A stretch of 64,000 nucleotides of DNA from assembly GCF_029784135.1 (NCBI RefSeq), contig NC_073745.1, positions 105,713,365 to 105,777,364 on the forward strand. Direction: 5' to 3'. The notes beneath the pieces were generated by a model. That model searched no databases. It saw nothing but the letters and a program-made list of their open reading frames with translations, and was not told the origin of the DNA. This stretch comes from Toxorhynchites rutilus septentrionalis. Taxonomy: Eukaryota; Arthropoda; Insecta; Diptera; Culicidae. Of the stretch, positions 12,871-23,760 are shown in pieces. Numbering within the stretch: the stretch's first letter is position 1; each line of letters starts with the position of its first letter. The position numbers and the translations under genes were made by a program.

Positions 12871-13989
12871 TTGATTTTCGGCACGTTTTTTGTTATGCTA
12901 AACATCACTTTAAATGAGTTTTAAAATATCATAACAAGTGCTATCTACCCATATTGGTACGGCATTTACTCAAGCGACAGTTAGGTTTGTGTGAAATATT
13001 ATATAAGGGAAGGGAGGAGGGAGCAGTTTCGGACAAGGCTTGTAAAAAATAAATGGTACAATTTTCAACCAAATTAAAAATATAAGTAAGTTAGCAACCA
13101 TTCCACCAACAGCTGTCATATAGTTTGACAGCTCCTGGTCGTTTATTATTTACGAAAATAACACAGTGCCCTTTTTCATACACGTTTCGAAAATTTTGAG
13201 CTTAAAGTTGTAAGTATTTCCCCAATTCCTTTGTGAACGATTTAGAAATTTTAGTACGCCACCTCAATTAGTAACTAATGTCAAATGAAAAAACGTGCAC
13301 ACAATGGGGAAACAAAGGCCTATTTAGTATATAACATTATGAGTTGTCTTCCGATGGTGGTGGGGAACATTCGGACATCGTTAACGGGGCACATTCGGAC
13401 ACTGTTTAATACCTCATCTAATTTGTGTTGGATTGTTATTCACTAACAAATATCAATTTAGTCTCGATCGTGAGTTCAAAACTCAAGGCCCTCATTGACC
13501 ATCTCTGTGTTGTTACAGAATAATTACGTCCACGCAACAATAATCATCGATGGAGATCGATCCACGGTCAAAATAAGATCGATTCATCCATACAACTGCT
13601 CTGCTCTGCAAGGCACATCGGGCTGCTGTTATGATGATCAATCAACTGTCTCTGCTGTCCGGTGGTCTAACTGGATAATGGAAGATCAGAAGGAATATTC
13701 TTACGCCTAAAAGGCTACTGTGTAAATGTGCTGATCACATGATAAACATGTGACATGTACACGATTAAAATTCGGCTATGTTACAGCTATGTCAAATGCC
13801 AATGAGCCTAAAATACACAAATGGAATAACCAATTTAGTCTGAATCTCAGGCCTAACGATAATTCGGAACTACAAAAAGAAAACCGATAGAACCAGCATC
13901 ATCGACGATGAGATGGAAAGAGCTATCAAACTAGTTTCGAACGGAACGTTTTCATGATTCTATACTTAATTTTGCTATAGCTATCAAAC

Positions 13990-14560
13990 ACAAAATTCAT
14001 TGCACTTTGAAAACAATTAAACATTGCCGAGAAAATGGCATAATTGTATCGTTTTCACCTCATTGCACACATCACTTGCAGCCGCTGGATGTTTCAGTTT
14101 TGGGCCCTTTCAAGCAAAAGCTCTTGGTTTCCCAGAACGATTGGCTACTGAACAATTCTAGAAAAACTTTTTTCTATACACGACCTTCCAGGTACAGTTG
14201 CACCGGCTTATTATGCTTATTTCAATCCGTATAATATCCTAGGTAATATCCTATTCAAAATGACAGGTTGCCATCCATTCTCAAGAAAGGTATTTTCGGA
14301 CAAGGATTTTGAATGCTCAAATTATTTCACCTACTACAGCGGAAGTAGCAACTGACTTATCGTGCGTTAATACAACAATGCTGCAAAACATTGCGTCTGC
14401 AGCACAGAAAAATTTTACTTTGGCTATTTTGTCTCCGGAAAATGTTGAACCTATTCCAAAAGCTTCACTGCGGAAGACCACCACTCCGGGACGGAAGAAA
14501 GCAATATCACGAATTTTGACTGATTCTCAATAACAAGCAGGTTCCTTTCAGACGAATACT
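13990..14560 (+). pseudogene. pogo-like DDE transposase remnant
   Basis: The first frame contains CRENGIIVSFSPHCTHHLQP followed by LDVSVLGPFK, the signature at the last catalytic block of pogo/Tigger/jerky transposases (L-P-P-H-x-x-H-x-L-Q-P-L-D-V-x-V-F-G). A frameshift near 14165 moves the continuing homology (DLPGTVAPAYYAYFNP, then GCHPFSRKVFSDKDFE) into other frames. The tail at 14309-14533 (SPENVEPIPKA...RKKAISRILTDS) matches the usual basic C-terminus. The N-terminal DNA-binding region and most of the catalytic core are missing. Not functional. Confidence 0.8.
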
Positions 14561-14755
14561 GATAAACAGAAGAATGCAGAAAATGCTAGAAATAAGAGGA
14601 AATGGAAGTAATTGTTGATAAACACTAAATTTTCAAGTTTTTTCGTTGTTCGAAAGTGTCCCAGGATTGTCCGAAACTGTCCCACACATGGGCCACATTC
14701 CGACAAAAAGGCAATTTCCCAAAGTTCGAATGAACCATTCGTAATCGCATCAACG

Positions 14756-15187
14756 TGGTCCCGATGGCCTAGTGGTAAGCGTTGCGCTTGCCAAGATGGG
14801 GGCTTCGGGTTCGATTCCCGTTGGGATCAGAAATTCTATCGTCATAGATCGTTTTTCTGGCTTGCACTGGTAAAGGGGAACTGTCTAGGGTGTGGTGGGA
14901 TGAGCATTGGGCATTGCCAATCCCCAAGAAAAGCCACAAAAACCCGGAAACAGCTCCTCTAAGCGAATTGACGCCGCTATAAGCGTTTTTGCCCAGTCCT
15001 GGTGGTACTCTGGATGTAACGCAGCAGTATCACGATGGTCCTCCTGCGAGATAGTGGGGTTGGTCGCAGCCCTTGCAAACCGCATTACTAAAACATCAAG
15101 CAACAAACGATACACACGAAGATTTGAGAAAAGTTGTGAATTAGGCCATGTTGTAAATACGTTAAACCAAAATAAATAAATAAAAAC
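14756..15187 (+). mobile_element. tRNA-headed SINE with 11-bp target duplication
   Basis: The head is tRNA-like, with an A box (TGGCCTAGTGG) and a B box (GGTTCGATTCC) spaced as in an RNA polymerase III promoter. It is followed by an unrelated body and a short AAATAAATAAATAAAAA tail. Identical 11-bp repeats TCGCATCAACG flank it at 14745-14755 and 15188-15198, which demonstrates insertion by target-primed reverse transcription. It lies inside the pogo-like element and is therefore younger. The 90-116 aa frames overlapping it on both strands are not genes. It resembles the Feilai-type SINEs of mosquitoes in design; family assignment was not checked. Confidence 0.88.
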
Positions 15188-15422
15188 TCGCATCAACGCA
15201 CAGCTCTGACACGATCATATGATACATTGATGTCCAAATAACAACCAGGATGAATTCAAGATCGTTTTTGAAGTTTACAAAAAATAATAAAAATCAAGGA
15301 AAAAAGTGTCCGAATGTGCCCTCTTCTTCCCAATACGTCACAACAATATAAGAGCAATATAGGAGAACAAAATAAGAAACTCTCTGTAAATAAGTATGGA
15401 TCAAAGGATACACATGTGGGTG

Positions 15423-15690
15423 ATATTGAACTGACAACACATCGTATTCCCCACTGACATTTTCCGCTTGTGTTCTCCTGAAGTGAGTTCTTCACTGACA
15501 GTTCTGCTTGAGATTTTCCTAGCGATCTTGGGATCATTTATAGGATCTGGATGAAGTTGCACGTTAGAATACGCTCTCCGTAAAAACTCACAGTATTGGT
15601 TCAATCTCTGCTTAGCATAGTATTTTCTTTTTTTGTACAATTCCAAACTGACTTCAGTCTGAGACAATGAGAAGTCTGCTCCCATATGTA
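15423..15690 (-). pseudogene. Exon-like unknown protein fragment
   Basis: A minus-strand frame reads MGADFSLSQTEVSLELYKK, then a lysine/arginine-rich helix (RKYYAKQRLNQYCEFLRRAY) and a phosphosite-like ARKISSRTVSEE segment. It has the composition of real coding sequence and is unlike the surrounding repeats. I cannot name the protein. There is no convincing splice acceptor upstream, and the frame ends without an obvious donor, so it may be a processed or captured fragment. Confidence 0.3.
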
Positions 15691-15839
15691 CAACTCGACG
15701 TCACTCTTTACTTTACGTGTTATGTGTTACGTGTTAATATTTTGTCCCTACTAATTGGTGTCGTTTTACGTGTAACTGTGGTGGTGGTCCGTTATATAGC
15801 GTTCTGTTTCAGGGTACTCACTCTAATTGATGTTTTAAT

Positions 15840-16230
15840 ACCGGGATGAGCTCACCCGTGCAGCAACGGTGGGGTTTTCAAATGGTGGAGCAGCGTGATG
15901 ATTTATTCCGCTCCGACACCAAACTCTCACCGACGTGAGTTCCGGTAAATCTCGCTGGCGTTGGTGAACTTTCCCGTCCTGAGCTTACCGTGTTGGAGTA
16001 GGGTCGCGTGTAGCGTGCGACTCACACGGGACCGAGCTTCCCTTTCGTTGACCAACGCGCTCCAGAATGGTACGCAACAACGAGGCGATAGACCACTCCG
16101 GGGGATTTACCGAGCACCGATTTCACCAGGCAATGACAGATCGCCGGAACGCAAGCGCAGTCCAGACAAGGACACGGGCACGAAAGTGCAACATGAACAC
16201 GGAGCCACCAAGGCTGTAGAAATTGCCTTG
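15840..16230 (+). other. GC-rich block, possible LINE 5' region
   Basis: A sharp GC-rich island encodes in one frame GDRPLRGIYRAPISP followed by a charged stretch (PERKRSPDKDTGTK). This resembles low-complexity N-termini of LINE ORF1 proteins, but no zinc knuckle or reverse transcriptase follows. It could also be host untranslated sequence. From 16230 to 16890 I see nothing else. Confidence 0.25.
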
Positions 16231-16889
16231 TTTAGTAAAAATGTACACCGAAATCAATATTGTTTTTTTTATAGTTACCTCCGTTTTCTAGGTGCAAAGC
16301 ACACTGCTGCACTAACTAATGTTTTCTAAATAATTGTACTATTGTCCTAAATAAAAAAAAACACCATGAACAGAAGCTTTTCTTTTTTTTATAGAGCAAC
16401 AATAAACTCACTATTATTTGATTTGAATAATCGCACAACTCACGATTTATTTATTTTTTAATTATTCAAATCACTCCGAAAATATCTGGAAATATAGAAA
16501 GCTTTAATGCTAGCTTTAATTTGAACACCTTTCTGTTTTACTTTTAAAAAAAATATTCAAAGAAATGTCACTCGTTTCTCACTAAATTGAACTGTTTCGC
16601 TCGGCGGCTCAGAATGGAAAGATCGAATCCTCAATTCTTTCCGATTGCGAAACCTTTCGAATCATCTAGAAAAATTCATTTTATTCCTGTCTCTATTTCC
16701 TGTTGCCGACATTATTCTTTGAGTATTCATTAATCTAATCTTGATCGAGCCTACTAAAATCTTCATCGATTTTTTTGAGTGTCTGATTCTACCAGTACAG
16801 GTTATATACCAATAGGTGTAACTCTAATAAAATCTCTCTGAAACGACCTACTCGTTTCAAAAGTTGAAATTGGAGTTATTGATTTATGC

Positions 16890-17495
16890 AAGCATTTTTG
16901 CACTCCGAAATGCGCTTCCCTAACACGGACTACAAAAACGGCTACGAACACGAGGCTTTGGCTCGGTTATTCAAGACGTCATTGGAAGATATGCCTTCAT
17001 ATCTTCGGCTCACTGAACTTTAATGCATATGTTCTTTTATGTTTGATGATCAAGCAAATTATGGATAACCGTTTGCTGCGATAACGTCGATTAATTTTAC
17101 AAAATGTAAATGTAGCGTAACACGTAAATGTGAAAATCGAAACTAAGTGTCTGAAGTTCATCAAATCATGCCAATTCGCGGTTCGATCGTTTGACAATTT
17201 TTCCGTTCCCATATTTTGGAAGTCCAGTGCATCGTGCCATACGCAAAAGGATTACAGACTGTCACTGTCATTAAATTTACTTGTAGCGAGGAACGCAATC
17301 TATCACAATGCATGAATAGACCTACCATGGTATTAGTTCAAAATCTTTACTTACAAAGCAAATATGTTGAATTCAATCGAACTCGAATATTATTTCATTC
17401 AATCAATAATTTAACGAATATAAATGAATGATTACTAAGCCGAAGGCGGCCCTACGTCAACTTTGCGGTTATATCATAGATATAAACCAGTCAAT
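16890..17495 (+). repeat. CTACGTC family, diverged copy
   Basis: The interior motif CGCTTCCCTAACACGGACTA (near 16912) and the right-end motif CCCTACGTCAACTTTGCGGT (near 17450) are in the order seen in copies A and B. The left end is not preserved. Confidence 0.45.
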
Positions 17496-17963
17496 TTTTT
17501 TTCGCTCGAAATCTCGATAAATTGAAAGTTCAAAAGTTAGAGTAATTTACACGTGATAAAGTTGTACTCCCTTTATCTTTGAAGAGAAATTTTTATTTTT
17601 TCAAGATAGTCTAGATAAGTGATTCTTTCCAGACATACTCATACAACACTCGTTACATTGGTTATATTTTCAGAGAAAATAACGATCCCTGGAAGTGACT
17701 CACTGAACGTTCTGTTATTAAATCATACTCTATCAACAGCGTCGTGAGATTTATTTGTTTCGCTTTCTGCGACTCTAACTACCGCACGCGCTCTACTTCG
17801 CCATCCAGCAATTTGGCACAAAACAAATTTAGTAGCATTATTCATTCAATTTATTAGTCAATATTGAATTCATTATTCAGAATTTGCTGCTGTACCAAAC
17901 GTTTGTTACGAAAACAAAACTCTGCATACACGTTGACGTTTCAACCAAAGCCACACCCACCTA

Positions 17964-19061
17964 CACTGGTGGACATAAGTATTCGTCATGAATTAATTTA
18001 TCGCATTTTTATTACATACACATATAGTCTGTGATATAAACTCAACTGTGCAGGTGCAGTAGATTCTGTGAAGTGTACTCAGTAGAAGCAGAAGAAGTTT
18101 TCAATGATTTACCCTGCTTTAATAAATTTCAGGAAAGGAAAAGGCCGAGTTCCACATTTTTAATTGGACAGAAGTATTCGTCACGTTAAAAAAAATGTTA
18201 ATTCATCGATCCCTAAAGATCTGGAAACACTGTAAATGAATGAAACTGACACATTTAATCACTTTTGTATATTTTTAATAAAAATCGGCTGCGTTCGTAT
18301 AATTTTTATTCCGTGGTAACAAAATGGGCTGGAAAGGTAAGGAAACTACGATGGAGAAAAGGAAAATTGTTTTGAATTTGTTCAAAATGAATAACACAGT
18401 TTCCGAAATAGCTAGGAGTGTTGGTAGGCCAAGAACAACGGTACAGGATATTATCAATCGTTATAAGAACAGCGATAACATCGACAAAAAACCTAGGACG
18501 GGAAGTCCTTGCAAGTTAACGGATAGAGAAAAGCGAAAAATAATACAAATTATTGAGAAAGAACTGAAAACATCTTCATCAAAAGTGCGAGGAGAGCTGC
18601 TGGAGTTCAGTGGGCAAGATGTTCTTTCCAGAACGGTGCGCAGAGTGTTGAATAATGCCCAATATAAAGCCCGTGTTTGTCGTAAGAAGCCTCTTATTAG
18701 CAAGGTTAATCAGGCTAAAAGGTTGAACTTTGCGAAAGATTACCAAAATCACCTGATTAGTTTCTGGAACAATGTGTTGTTTTCCGATGAGGGCAAATTC
18801 AATGTTTACAAATCAGATGGAAGGGTATTGGTATGGCGAGAACCGAATACTTTTGTCCAGCTGAATTTGAAGATAAAGTTATGATTTTTGTAAAATAAGC
18901 TAATTGTTTTCATTGTTTTGATTTCCCAATAAAGTAAATTTATAATAAGACTATATTGTTTCACTTGAATAACCTTCGGGAGTGGATTGGAATAATATCG
19001 CTTAGTAAAAAAACATTCGTGGTAGATTCATGCATATGCCGAATATTTATGTCCATCAGTG
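17964..19061 (+). mobile_element. Tc1-like transposon, internally deleted
   Basis: TA dinucleotides (17962-17963 and 19062-19063) flank a 1098-bp element. Its termini CACTGGTGGACATAAGTATT and CACTGATGGACATAAATATT (right end read inward) match at 18 of 20 positions. A second copy of the TIR core (GGACAGAAGTATTCGTCACG) lies about 200 bp inside the left end, giving the IR/DR layout seen in some Tc1 elements. It encodes the N-terminal part of a transposase (separate entry) but is about 0.5 kb shorter than a full Tc1 element. Confidence 0.9.
18324..18884 (+). pseudogene. Tc1 family transposase, N-terminal half
   Basis: The 186-residue frame starts MGWKGKETTMEKRK. It has the paired-like double helix-turn-helix of Tc1 transposases: a first HTH at about residues 10-50 (TVSEIARSVGRPRTTVQDII) and a second at about 65-115 with a GRPR-type linker region. 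This is followed by the beginning of the DDE catalytic domain with the first aspartate in VLFSDEGKFNV (about residue 155). After VWREPNT the frame runs into unrelated residues and stops. The second aspartate and the glutamate are absent, so it can bind but cannot cut DNA. The ATG at 18324 is the first in frame and lies about 360 bp from the TIR, as is normal for the family. Confidence 0.9.
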
Positions 19062-20250
19062 TACATGTCGTGATAGCAGCGAAGAAAACACGCGCACTCG
19101 CGTTGTTTTCGAACAGCTGAGCACTGATCAACAAACAATATTCTGGAAGCGCAAATCCCCGAAAAAAACACACTTTTTGCCGCGTGACAGATCTTATAAT
19201 TATAGAGATGATGTGGGGAATGGAGATTCATGTTACCGGTGTTCTCTGTTGTCACCACCATTCCGTCGCATTCAGGCGGCTACCAAAAAAGTGCAATTCT
19301 TGTGTTTTTTTTTTCTGAGTGTGTGTATGTGTGTGTTCAGAGCAAATTTATTCGTATCGAAATCACGGTCCCGGCGAGCGACGGTCTGCGGGGATATGGA
19401 CGATGGCAAGATGCTATTTCTTTGGTTTATGATACGGCACCGGATGAGTTCACAACTTATTACGGGAGAAACACGTGTTGGTTTCCTTCATTTCTTTTTT
19501 CTGAAGCGAAATTTACGACTTCAAACAATTGGCAACTGAACCGAGATTTGGACGGAACATGTGATTGGCGTTAATCTCAAACCTAACTCTGACTGTTGTC
19601 GATGTGGACAACCAGCGAACAGCTGTTTTTTCGACACTAAATTCAAATCACTGGCCGGAGAATTGCGGTGAGGCAGCATCCAATAAATCATCTCACTCGT
19701 GAGTGGTGGATCGTTAGTTAGCTAACAAACTAACTAACAAACTAACTAACTAACGAACTAACTAATCTGCGTTCCACATTCTGCAATTATACATTCGTAC
19801 TGTCATAAAAATGTCATATTTTGAAAAGAAAGCTTTCGAAACATTTGTTTTTTTTTATGCAAATTTACATCACAATCGCACAAAGAAGCGACAAAGGAAG
19901 CTGAGTGTCTTCAGCACCACTCGCATTGCATTATCACATTCGTTTCCGACTGTTACTTCCAATGGTATATCATAATGCACGCATAATAAAGTAAAAACCC
20001 GAGTTGGCATCTCTCAGCTGGCACAGGAGAACAATTGTGCAAAGCGAATAGTGACTGAGATAAGGAGGACACATAAAAGAGAATGGGAGTGGTGGAGGAG
20101 ATGAATGGCAATGGCCAATCCTTTCTCGATGCTATTATTATCACCGCGTCATATGTAACGATAGCCGATGTGATATCATGCAACATAAGAGTCATTACGA
20201 TGCAGGCGAAATTTGTGAACATTTCTGTACGTGTGCGTTTATGAATTACT
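19062..20250. other. No gene recognised; GC-richer block and simple repeat
   Basis: 19062-19600 is less AT-rich and single-copy, with short frames on the plus strand that lack domains. 19713-19768 is an imperfect (AACTAACT)n simple repeat. No exon is supported. Confidence 0.4.
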
Positions 20251-20740
20251 AGCTGACCCGGCAAACTTCGTCCCACCCAAAACTTGCTTTTTGTTATCAA
20301 TACCTTCAACCTCCATTGCTCCATTTGCTTGATTAGTTTTCGAGTTATGCAAAAATTTGTGTTTCATTTGTATGACAGCCCACCCTTAGAGAGCAGTAGG
20401 AGTGTCTAACCACCATAGAAACATTTATTGCATCCTAAAACCTCCACATGCCAAATTTGGTTTCGTTTGCTTGATTCATTCTCGAGTAATTCAGAAATTT
20501 GTGTTTCATTTGTGGATGGATGTGGACAGCCTAACCATCATAGAAACATTTATTGCACCCTAAAACCTCAATATGCCCAATTTGGTTTCATTTGCTTGAA
20601 TAATTCTCGAGTAATGCAGAAATTTGTGTTTCATTTGTATGGCAGCCCGCCTCAGAAAGGTGGGAGGAATGTTGAAGCACCTTAGAAATGTTTCTTGCAC
20701 CCTAAAACCTCCATGTGATAAATTTGGTTATACAAACATC
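20250..20740 (+). repeat. TAGCTGACCCGGC-family repeat, plus strand
   Basis: Starts CTAGCTGACCCGGCAAACTT and TTTTTGTTATCAATACCTTC. Three diverged tandem units of about 125-140 bp follow, each with a TTCGAGT(A)AT..AGAAATTTGTGTTTCATT core and an ACCATAGAAACATTTATTGC tail. The inverted counterpart is at 61793-62560. Confidence 0.7.
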
Positions 20741-22140
20741 TTTCGATGCAAAACTTGTCAATATCTCAACTTTACTCAAAGTTATTGATATTTCTTCCCA
20801 AAAAACACGCTTTTTTCATTTGTTTGTCATTCTTTCTGGGGCAAACATAAAAAATGTTTGTTGACGAGATTTGAAAGATATCTATATAATATGTGATTTT
20901 CAAAACTATGTTATTTTTTGTGTTTGAGTAAACTAAAATTGAAATCATGAGTTTTTGGATGAATACCCGTCAATAACTTTGTTCTGCATCGCAAAATGTT
21001 GGTATTGATAAACTCTAAAAGTCGCACGAAGACCATTTCGATGTATAATTTTAAATATAAAAGTTAGAGTAAAAAATCCTGTTTTTTCATAGTTACCCTA
21101 ACGTAACTCAGATATAAGGCGCTAAAAACAACTTTGTGGGAGATATTTATTGTTTGGACAAAAACTGTCTTGGACAAAGTTGTTACATATGATAGAGCGC
21201 TCATTTTTATGTTATAAAAAATAGGGTGATCAGAATTGTCGATGAAATGAAAAATCTAACTTTCTTATCTTTATAGATAGAGATAAACATAGTTCAACAA
21301 TGTTGTAGCCCCAGTTATTTTAAACAACTTTGTAGAACAAAGCTTTTTTCTATCTTTTAAAATAATCCATTTAACGCTTTTTTCTATGTTGCATTAGGGT
21401 GACCATGAAAAAACGTGTTTTTTCTGTTTTAACTTTAATATTTCAAATTGTCCATCAAAACTGTCTTCATACGACTTTTATAGCTTATCGATACCAACAT
21501 TTTGCGGTGCAGAACTTGTCTATATCTTAATCCTACTCAAAGTTATTGATGGTTTTTTACCCGAAAACTCATGATTTCAATTTTAATTTACTCAAACACA
21601 AAAAATAACATAGTTTTGAAAATCACACATCATGTAGAGTGAAATATGCTCTTTCAAATGCCGTCAATAAACTTTGTTTACGCTTGCCCCAGAAAGAATG
21701 ACAAACAAATGAAAAGAGTGTGTTTTTTGGGAAGAAATATCAATAACTTTGAGTGAAGTTGAGATATTGACAAGTTGTGCATCGAAAAATATTTGTATTA
21801 GCAATCTCTAAAAGTCTTTCGAAGACAGTTTGCATGTAAAATTTGAAATATAAAAGTTTGGGCAAAAAAACTGTTTTTTTCATGGTGACCCTAACATAAC
21901 TTTTAAAAAAGGCGCTATATCGGTTATTTCAAGAGATAGAAAAAAACTTTGTTCTACAAAGATGTCTCAAATAATTGTAGCTACAACATTGTCGAACTAT
22001 GTTTACCTCTATCTATAAAGATAAGAAAGTTAGATTTTTTATTTCATCGACAATTTTGGTCACCCTATTTTTGACAACATAGAAACGAGCGCTCTTTCAT
22101 GAGTAACAACTTTGTCTAAGACAGATTTTGTCGAGCTCTA
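20730..22140. repeat. Interlocking inverted repeats (fold-back cluster)
   Basis: Two overlapping hairpins are present. In the first, 20730-21200 pairs with 21330-21800 (for example CAATATCTCAACTTTACTCA against its complement near 21775, and ATGAGTTTTTGG near 20946 against 21575). In the second, the block 21030-21410 recurs inverted at 21880-22140 (CGATGAAATGAAAAATCTAAC against 22030-22055). Motifs such as TAGGGTGACCATGAAAAAAC recall the fold-back element at 350-1430. No coding frame is present. Confidence 0.75.
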
Positions 22141-22194
22141 AATGCTAATTTCCACTTAAATGCATCTCCTGGACCATTGTGCAATGGTACACAC

Positions 22195-23247
22195 TAGAGA
22201 TGTGCCATCCGCTCATGAGCTGTTCATTCGAATCACTTCATCATAGTGAGCGGATTCGGATCGGCTCGCAATAAAAAAAACGCAGCTCATCAGCTCATTA
22301 CGGAGCTGGAGCTGATGAGCTGCTGAGCTGTTGAGCTGATGAGCTGTTGAGCTGTTGAGCTGAAGAGCTGGAGAGCTGTTGAGCTGCATAGCTGTGGAGC
22401 GCAAAAGCTGCAGAGAATGAATTGCGAGACGCGAAAGGATTTTTCGTCTCCCGCGCTTCATGGCATGACGTTAGTTTGTTTTCGTGTATCCCTCTTCGTA
22501 CTTTTGCTTTAACAGAGATGCCAGATAGGAAAAAAGGTTTTTGTTTTGAAGATATTCAATCGTTCGTTACATCATTAAATTTTTCTTATATGGCCAAACA
22601 AAATAATAAACATTATTATATGCTTGTAAATAAATTTCATATATTACATTGTTATTTAAACATTACTGTGGAAACACATACATTTATTTCCGCGTGCAGA
22701 ATCAAAACAATTCAGAAAACCACCCGGCATAAATGTTGATGATTGATACTGGTCCTTTTGTTACCTTTGTGATCGTGAATAATTATTTCTCGTTGCACCT
22801 ATTAGTGGATTAATTTTTATATCCTCGGATGCAAAAAAAAAAAATCTCGATGGTTTTTTTCAAAAAACGTTGTCTCGGCCAATATTCCTGGAGGCATTTT
22901 ATTTGGCTACTGCTGGTTTTTCTGTTGTTTAAGTTCAGCATATCCTAAGCATCTTCTATGTTGGATTTCAACATTCAGTATTTGTTGTATATTATATTAT
23001 TAGAATTCATATCAGTTCTAGTTTTTGTACAATTACAGATTAAATTCGTTTATTAAGTCTTCCGTTATCCGTCTGTTAAGAAAATGCACACTATGCAATG
23101 TCCCATGGTGATTACGTTTCATATGCCATTGTGTGGACAACTGCAAAATTCAACTGAGCTCAAGAGCTATTCCAAATGAACAGCTCACTTGTATGAGCTG
23201 AACGGCTCTGAGTCGCTCACCATGATGAGCTGATTTGCCCATCTCTA
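22195..23247. mobile_element. hAT-type non-autonomous element with 8-bp TSD
   Basis: An 8-bp direct repeat GTACACAC (22187-22194 and 23248-23255) flanks termini TAGAGATGTGCCATCCGC and, read inward from the right, TAGAGATGGGCAAATCAGC. Eight-base duplications and a TAGAGATG start fit the hAT superfamily. Subterminal GAGCTG/GAGCTC motifs are dense at both ends and expand into a near-perfect GAGCTG array at about 22285-22400. The interior (22500-23150) has no transposase motif. Confidence 0.9.
22285..22400. repeat. GAGCTG-rich minisatellite
   Basis: About fourteen hexamer-spaced GAGCTG units (GATGAGCTGCTGAGCTGTTG and variants) lie in the left subterminal part of the hAT-type element. They are likely amplified transposase-binding motifs. 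Confidence 0.8.
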
Positions 23248-23259
23248 GTACACACCCTT

Positions 23260-23760
23260 ACAGTTTAATAGATCAGAATGCTCACTTGAACATCCCGAAG
23301 GAAAAGGTGAAGCAAAGTGTCAACAAAATAGGAGGATTCGAGGATTCACGTTTTACCGAACTATCACCAAAAGTACAAAGCATATGAAGTACACACATGG
23401 TTACATTACAATTGCTCAAAAGTCATTGATACTATCCCACAGTCTCCCGACATCAATCCCAGTAAAAACTATGGAAGCAATCCGAGTAGGAATATTAGGA
23501 ACCTCTGAAAATAAAGATTTTGAAGCCACTTGATGAATGAATGGAAGAATATTGCTTCCGAATACACCAAAAACCCGTAAATAACGACTGAAGGCAGCTA
23601 CAGACAGTTGCAATAAACAAGGGTTACCATACTAAGGATGGAATTCTGAAATTGTTCAACGCCTTCGAAATCGAATTGAAGTTTCAACCACCGTACGAAT
23701 ATGAGTTTAAGTCAATTTTTCATACATTCGCCATTCATAGAGAAATAAAAATTAATCTCA
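23260..23760 (+). pseudogene. Tc1/mariner-like transposase C-terminal relic
   Basis: The plus-strand conceptual reading around 23440-23640 shows SPDINPSKNYGSN (ancestral S-P-D-x-N-P-I-E-N-L-W), then LMNEWKNIASEYTKNP and a terminal NKGYH-like motif split by frameshifts (AACAAGGGTTACCATACTAA). Many stops and indels show it is old. No inverted repeats are visible around it. Confidence 0.6.

Larger units (their letters stand above)
13355..15325 (+). mobile_element. Decayed pogo/Tigger-like DNA transposon
   Basis: The interior encodes a broken pogo-type transposase (13990-14560). The candidate ends carry the repeated motif ACATTCGGAC: GGAACATTCGGACA and GGCACATTCGGACACT near 13366-13405, and the inverted copy GTGTCCGAATGTGCCCTC near 15307-15324. 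A further GTGTCCCAGG..CTGTCCCACACATGGG cluster follows the transposase. The 432-bp SINE at 14756-15187 is a later insertion. Exact termini and the target duplication are not certain. Confidence 0.55.

Noticed and set aside
14757..14830. Functional tRNA gene
   Set aside because: A and B boxes are present, but it is the head of a SINE bounded by target duplications and lacks a normal acceptor stem.
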